6,035 nt of DNA from Oscillospiraceae bacterium (GTDB lineage: Bacteria > Bacillota > Clostridia > Oscillospirales > Acutalibacteraceae), in NCBI GenBank assembly GCA_015066165.1, contig SVOX01000098.1:1-6035 (forward strand), given 5' to 3'. This document shows positions 4,129-6,035 of the stretch, piece after piece. A program made the position numbers and the translations under genes. Position 1 is the stretch's first letter. Every line of letters starts with the position of its first letter. A model generated the notes under the pieces. It did no database searches. It was given only the letters and a program-made list of their open reading frames with translations, and was not told the DNA's origin.

Positions 4129-6035
4129 ATGAAACTGGCTTTTTCTACAAAGGGTTGGCATGAAAGCACTTTTGCGCAATTTTGTGATATAGCAAAAGAT
4201 TTAAAGTTTCAAGGTATTGAACTTCATAATATACATAATCGTCTCTTTAACGATAAAGATGGTGCTTTTCATGACTATACCGCCGCAAAAACGGTGAGAA
4301 GTCTTTACGAAAAGAAATTGTCAATTCCTTGTATTGATACTATTTGCAACCTTTCGCAAAAGGAAGAAGAAAATCAAAATATAGAAGAAATTGAAAAATG
4401 TATTGAAATTGCATCAAATTTGCATATCCCTTACGTTCGTATAAAAGCGTTTGGCAAAGAAAATTATGGCGAAGTTCGTGAAACTGTTGAAAAAGTGTTG
4501 CCCAAAGCCGAGCAAAACGGCATTGTGCTTTTGGTTGAAACTTCGGGCATATTTGCTAATACAAAAAATCTTTGCGAACTTCTTGACAGTTTTGCTCACG
4601 ATAATTTGGCGGCTTTGTGGGATATGTATGCAACCTATTTTGTAGCAGGTGAAGATGCTGAAACCACAATTAAAAATTTGGGTGCTTACGTAAAACACGT
4701 TCACATTAAAGATGCTGTTAAAACCCAAAACGGTGCTGAATTTTGCCTTATTGGCGAAGGCGAAATGCCGATTGGCGATATGATGTTAGGACTTCGCTCG
4801 GTTAATTTTGACGGTTTCATATCGCTTGAATGGACGCCCGAATGGTGTGAAGAACTTGACGATATGGAGATTATTTTCTCACATTTCGTTAATTATATGA
4901 AGCAGTTTGGCGATACTAAAAAGAGCGATTCGCTCTATTATAACCGTGCTCATACGGGTAGATACGTTTGGGAAAAAGACCGTCTTATTGATTGTACTTT
5001 CTCGCAAGTTCTTGACCGTATGGTAGAAGAATTCCCCGACCAATATTGTTTTAAATATACAACACTTGATTACACAAGGACCTACAGCGAGTTCCGTGAC
5101 GATGTTGATACCTTTGCACGTTCACTTATAGCACTTGGCGTAAAAGCGGGTACTCACGTGGCTGTTTGGGCTTCTAACGTTCCGCAGTGGTATATTGCTT
5201 TTTGGGCAACCGTAAAACTCGGTGCAGTTTTGGTAACTGTTAATACCGCTTACAAAATCCACGAAATTGAATATCTCTTGCGTCAGTCTGATACACATAC
5301 TTTAATTATGACCGAGGGCGCTAAAGACTGTCACTACGGCGAAATTATTGCTGAACTTTGCCCCGAACTTGAAAATACAAAACCCGGCTCACCGCTTCAC
5401 AGTAAGCGTTTGCCTTTCCTTCGCAACGCTATTACCGTTGGCTTTAAGCAAAAGGGTTGTCTTACTTGGGAACAAGTGATAGAACTTTCAAGTCAGGTTC
5501 CCGTTTCTGAAGTTCACAGAATGGCAGCCGCAGTTGATAAGGATGACGTTTGTAATATGCAATACACTTCGGGTACAACAGGTTTTCCAAAAGGTGTAAT
5601 GCTTACCCACTATAACGTAGTGAATAACGGTAAATATATTGGCGACCAAATGGAACTTTCCACAGCCGATAGAATGATGATTCAAGTACCTATGTTCCAT
5701 TGTTTTGGTATGGTGCTTTCTATGACTTCGTCAATGACTCACGGTGCTACAATGTGCCCGATGCCTTATTTCTCGGCAAAGTCTTCATTGGCTTGTGTTC
5801 ATAACGAGCATATCACTGCATTTAACGGTGTTCCCACAATGTTTATTGCAATGATGAACCATCCCGATTTTAAAAAGACCGATTTTTCATATATGCGTGT
5901 TGGTATTATGGCGGGTGCAAACTGTCCTGCCGACCTTATGAAAAAAGCAACCGAACCCGATAATATGAATATGAAAGAAATTGTTTCGGTTTACGGTCAA
6001 ACCGAGGCGGCACCCGGTTGCACAATGAGCAGTTA
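4129..6035 (+). CDS. fusion of xylose-isomerase-like TIM barrel and AMP-forming acyl-CoA synthetase, 3' end outside the window
   Basis: One uninterrupted frame of 635 codons runs from the ATG at 4129 off the right edge. AGGAG (4117-4121) lies 7 nt upstream, within the end of the LeuA-like gene. Residues 1-260 or so are an AP-endonuclease-2/sugar-phosphate-isomerase-type TIM barrel, with GIELHNIHNR (29-38) and apparent metal ligands E137 (LLVET), D165 (WDMY), H192 (HVHIKD) and E234 (SLEW). A linker (about 261-285) leads to an adenylate-forming ligase of the acyl-CoA-synthetase type. This part shows TYSEFRDDV (318-326), NTAYKIHEIEYLL (253 nt into 5041-5280 region, residues about 372-384), the phosphate-binding motif YTSGTTGFPKGVMLTH (479-494), PMFHCFGM (521-528) and YGQTE (622-626). 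The C-terminal lysine-bearing subdomain lies beyond the window. Such ligases activate a carboxylate with ATP and load it on CoA or a carrier; the substrate cannot be read here. The barrel may isomerise or epimerise a related small molecule. Co-expression with the LeuA-like protein points to one pathway or complex. Confidence 0.88.
   Translation, partial: MKLAFSTKGWHESTFAQFCDIAKDLKFQGIELHNIHNRLFNDKDGAFHDYTAAKTVRSLYEKKLSIPCIDTICNLSQKEEENQNIEEIEKCIEIASNLHIPYVRIKAFGKENYGEVRETVEKVLPKAEQNGIVLLVETSGIFANTKNLCELLDSFAHDNLAALWDMYATYFVAGEDAETTIKNLGAYVKHVHIKDAVKTQNGAEFCLIGEGEMPIGDMMLGLRSVNFDGFISLEWTPEWCEELDDMEIIFSHFVNYMKQFGDTKKSDSLYYNRAHTGRYVWEKDRLIDCTFSQVLDRMVEEFPDQYCFKYTTLDYTRTYSEFRDDVDTFARSLIALGVKAGTHVAVWASNVPQWYIAFWATVKLGAVLVTVNTAYKIHEIEYLLRQSDTHTLIMTEGAKDCHYGEIIAELCPELENTKPGSPLHSKRLPFLRNAITVGFKQKGCLTWEQVIELSSQVPVSEVHRMAAAVDKDDVCNMQYTSGTTGFPKGVMLTHYNVVNNGKYIGDQMELSTADRMMIQVPMFHCFGMVLSMTSSMTHGATMCPMPYFSAKSSLACVHNEHITAFNGVPTMFIAMMNHPDFKKTDFSYMRVGIMAGANCPADLMKKATEPDNMNMKEIVSVYGQTEAAPGCTMSS
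4922..4936 (+). repeat. 15-nt inverted repeat at the domain junction of the fusion gene
   Basis: AGAGCGATTCGCTCT is a perfect 7-1-7 inverted repeat encoding residues 265-270, in the linker between the TIM barrel and the ligase. As RNA it could form a 6-bp stem with an ATT loop. No T-run follows and no start codon with a ribosome site lies nearby, so it does not act as a visible terminator or second start. It may be a leftover of an old intergenic hairpin or chance. Confidence 0.5.

Noticed and set aside
4414..4728. Open frames on both strands within the TIM-barrel region (4414-4728 minus, 4451-4645 plus)
   Set aside because: They are shadows of the continuous fusion gene, which carries recognisable motifs through this whole stretch.
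5488..5700. Minus-strand open frame opposite the ligase A3 motif
   Set aside because: It is antisense to YTSGTTGFPKG-coding sequence and has no independent support.
1..6035. CRISPR array, tRNA, rRNA or insertion sequence
   Set aside because: Reading both strands I found no spaced direct repeats, no tRNA-like cloverleaf, and no transposase or terminal inverted repeats.

Overview
The window reads as chromosomal DNA from a low-GC member of the Clostridia (Bacillota), most likely a gut-type Oscillospiraceae/Ruminococcaceae relative. The grounds are the A/T-rich codon use, strong Shine-Dalgarno sites, two perfect-consensus sigma-A promoters, a T-box leader, an AbrB/SpoVT regulator with a cysteine-pair tail, and a RadA typical of Firmicutes. 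This taxonomic call is inference; no rRNA or marker search was possible.

Left part (1-2433), housekeeping and regulation: the 3' half of radA (recombination ATPase) enters from the left edge. A small cysteine-rich protein gene runs against it on the minus strand and overlaps its last 57 bases. An XRE-type helix-turn-helix protein with four predicted membrane helices follows and overlaps ung (uracil-DNA glycosylase) by an ATGA junction. A perfect sigma-A promoter, whose -35 hexamer is one arm of an inverted repeat, then drives an 85-residue AbrB-like DNA-binding protein.

Right part (2434-6035), the most interesting unit: a second perfect sigma-A promoter transcribes a T-box riboswitch leader of about 265 nt. 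It has a recognisable Stem I, a probable CUC (leucine) specifier, the canonical T-box sequence and an intrinsic terminator. It controls a two-gene operon. The first gene encodes a protein with the whole 2-isopropylmalate-synthase (LeuA) layout, including the C-terminal LeuA regulatory domain, but lacking the catalytic Arg and the metal-binding Asp, HxH and Asn motifs. The second gene starts one base after the first stops and encodes a fusion of a xylose-isomerase-like TIM barrel (metal residues apparently intact) with an acyl-CoA-synthetase-type AMP-forming ligase. It runs off the right edge.

Taken together, the right half looks like a leucine-starvation-responsive operon of unknown biochemical purpose, built from a degenerate LeuA paralogue and a TIM-barrel/adenylating-enzyme fusion. 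This is the best candidate for an undescribed system. The T-box and the protein families are directly supported by sequence; the pathway is not known.
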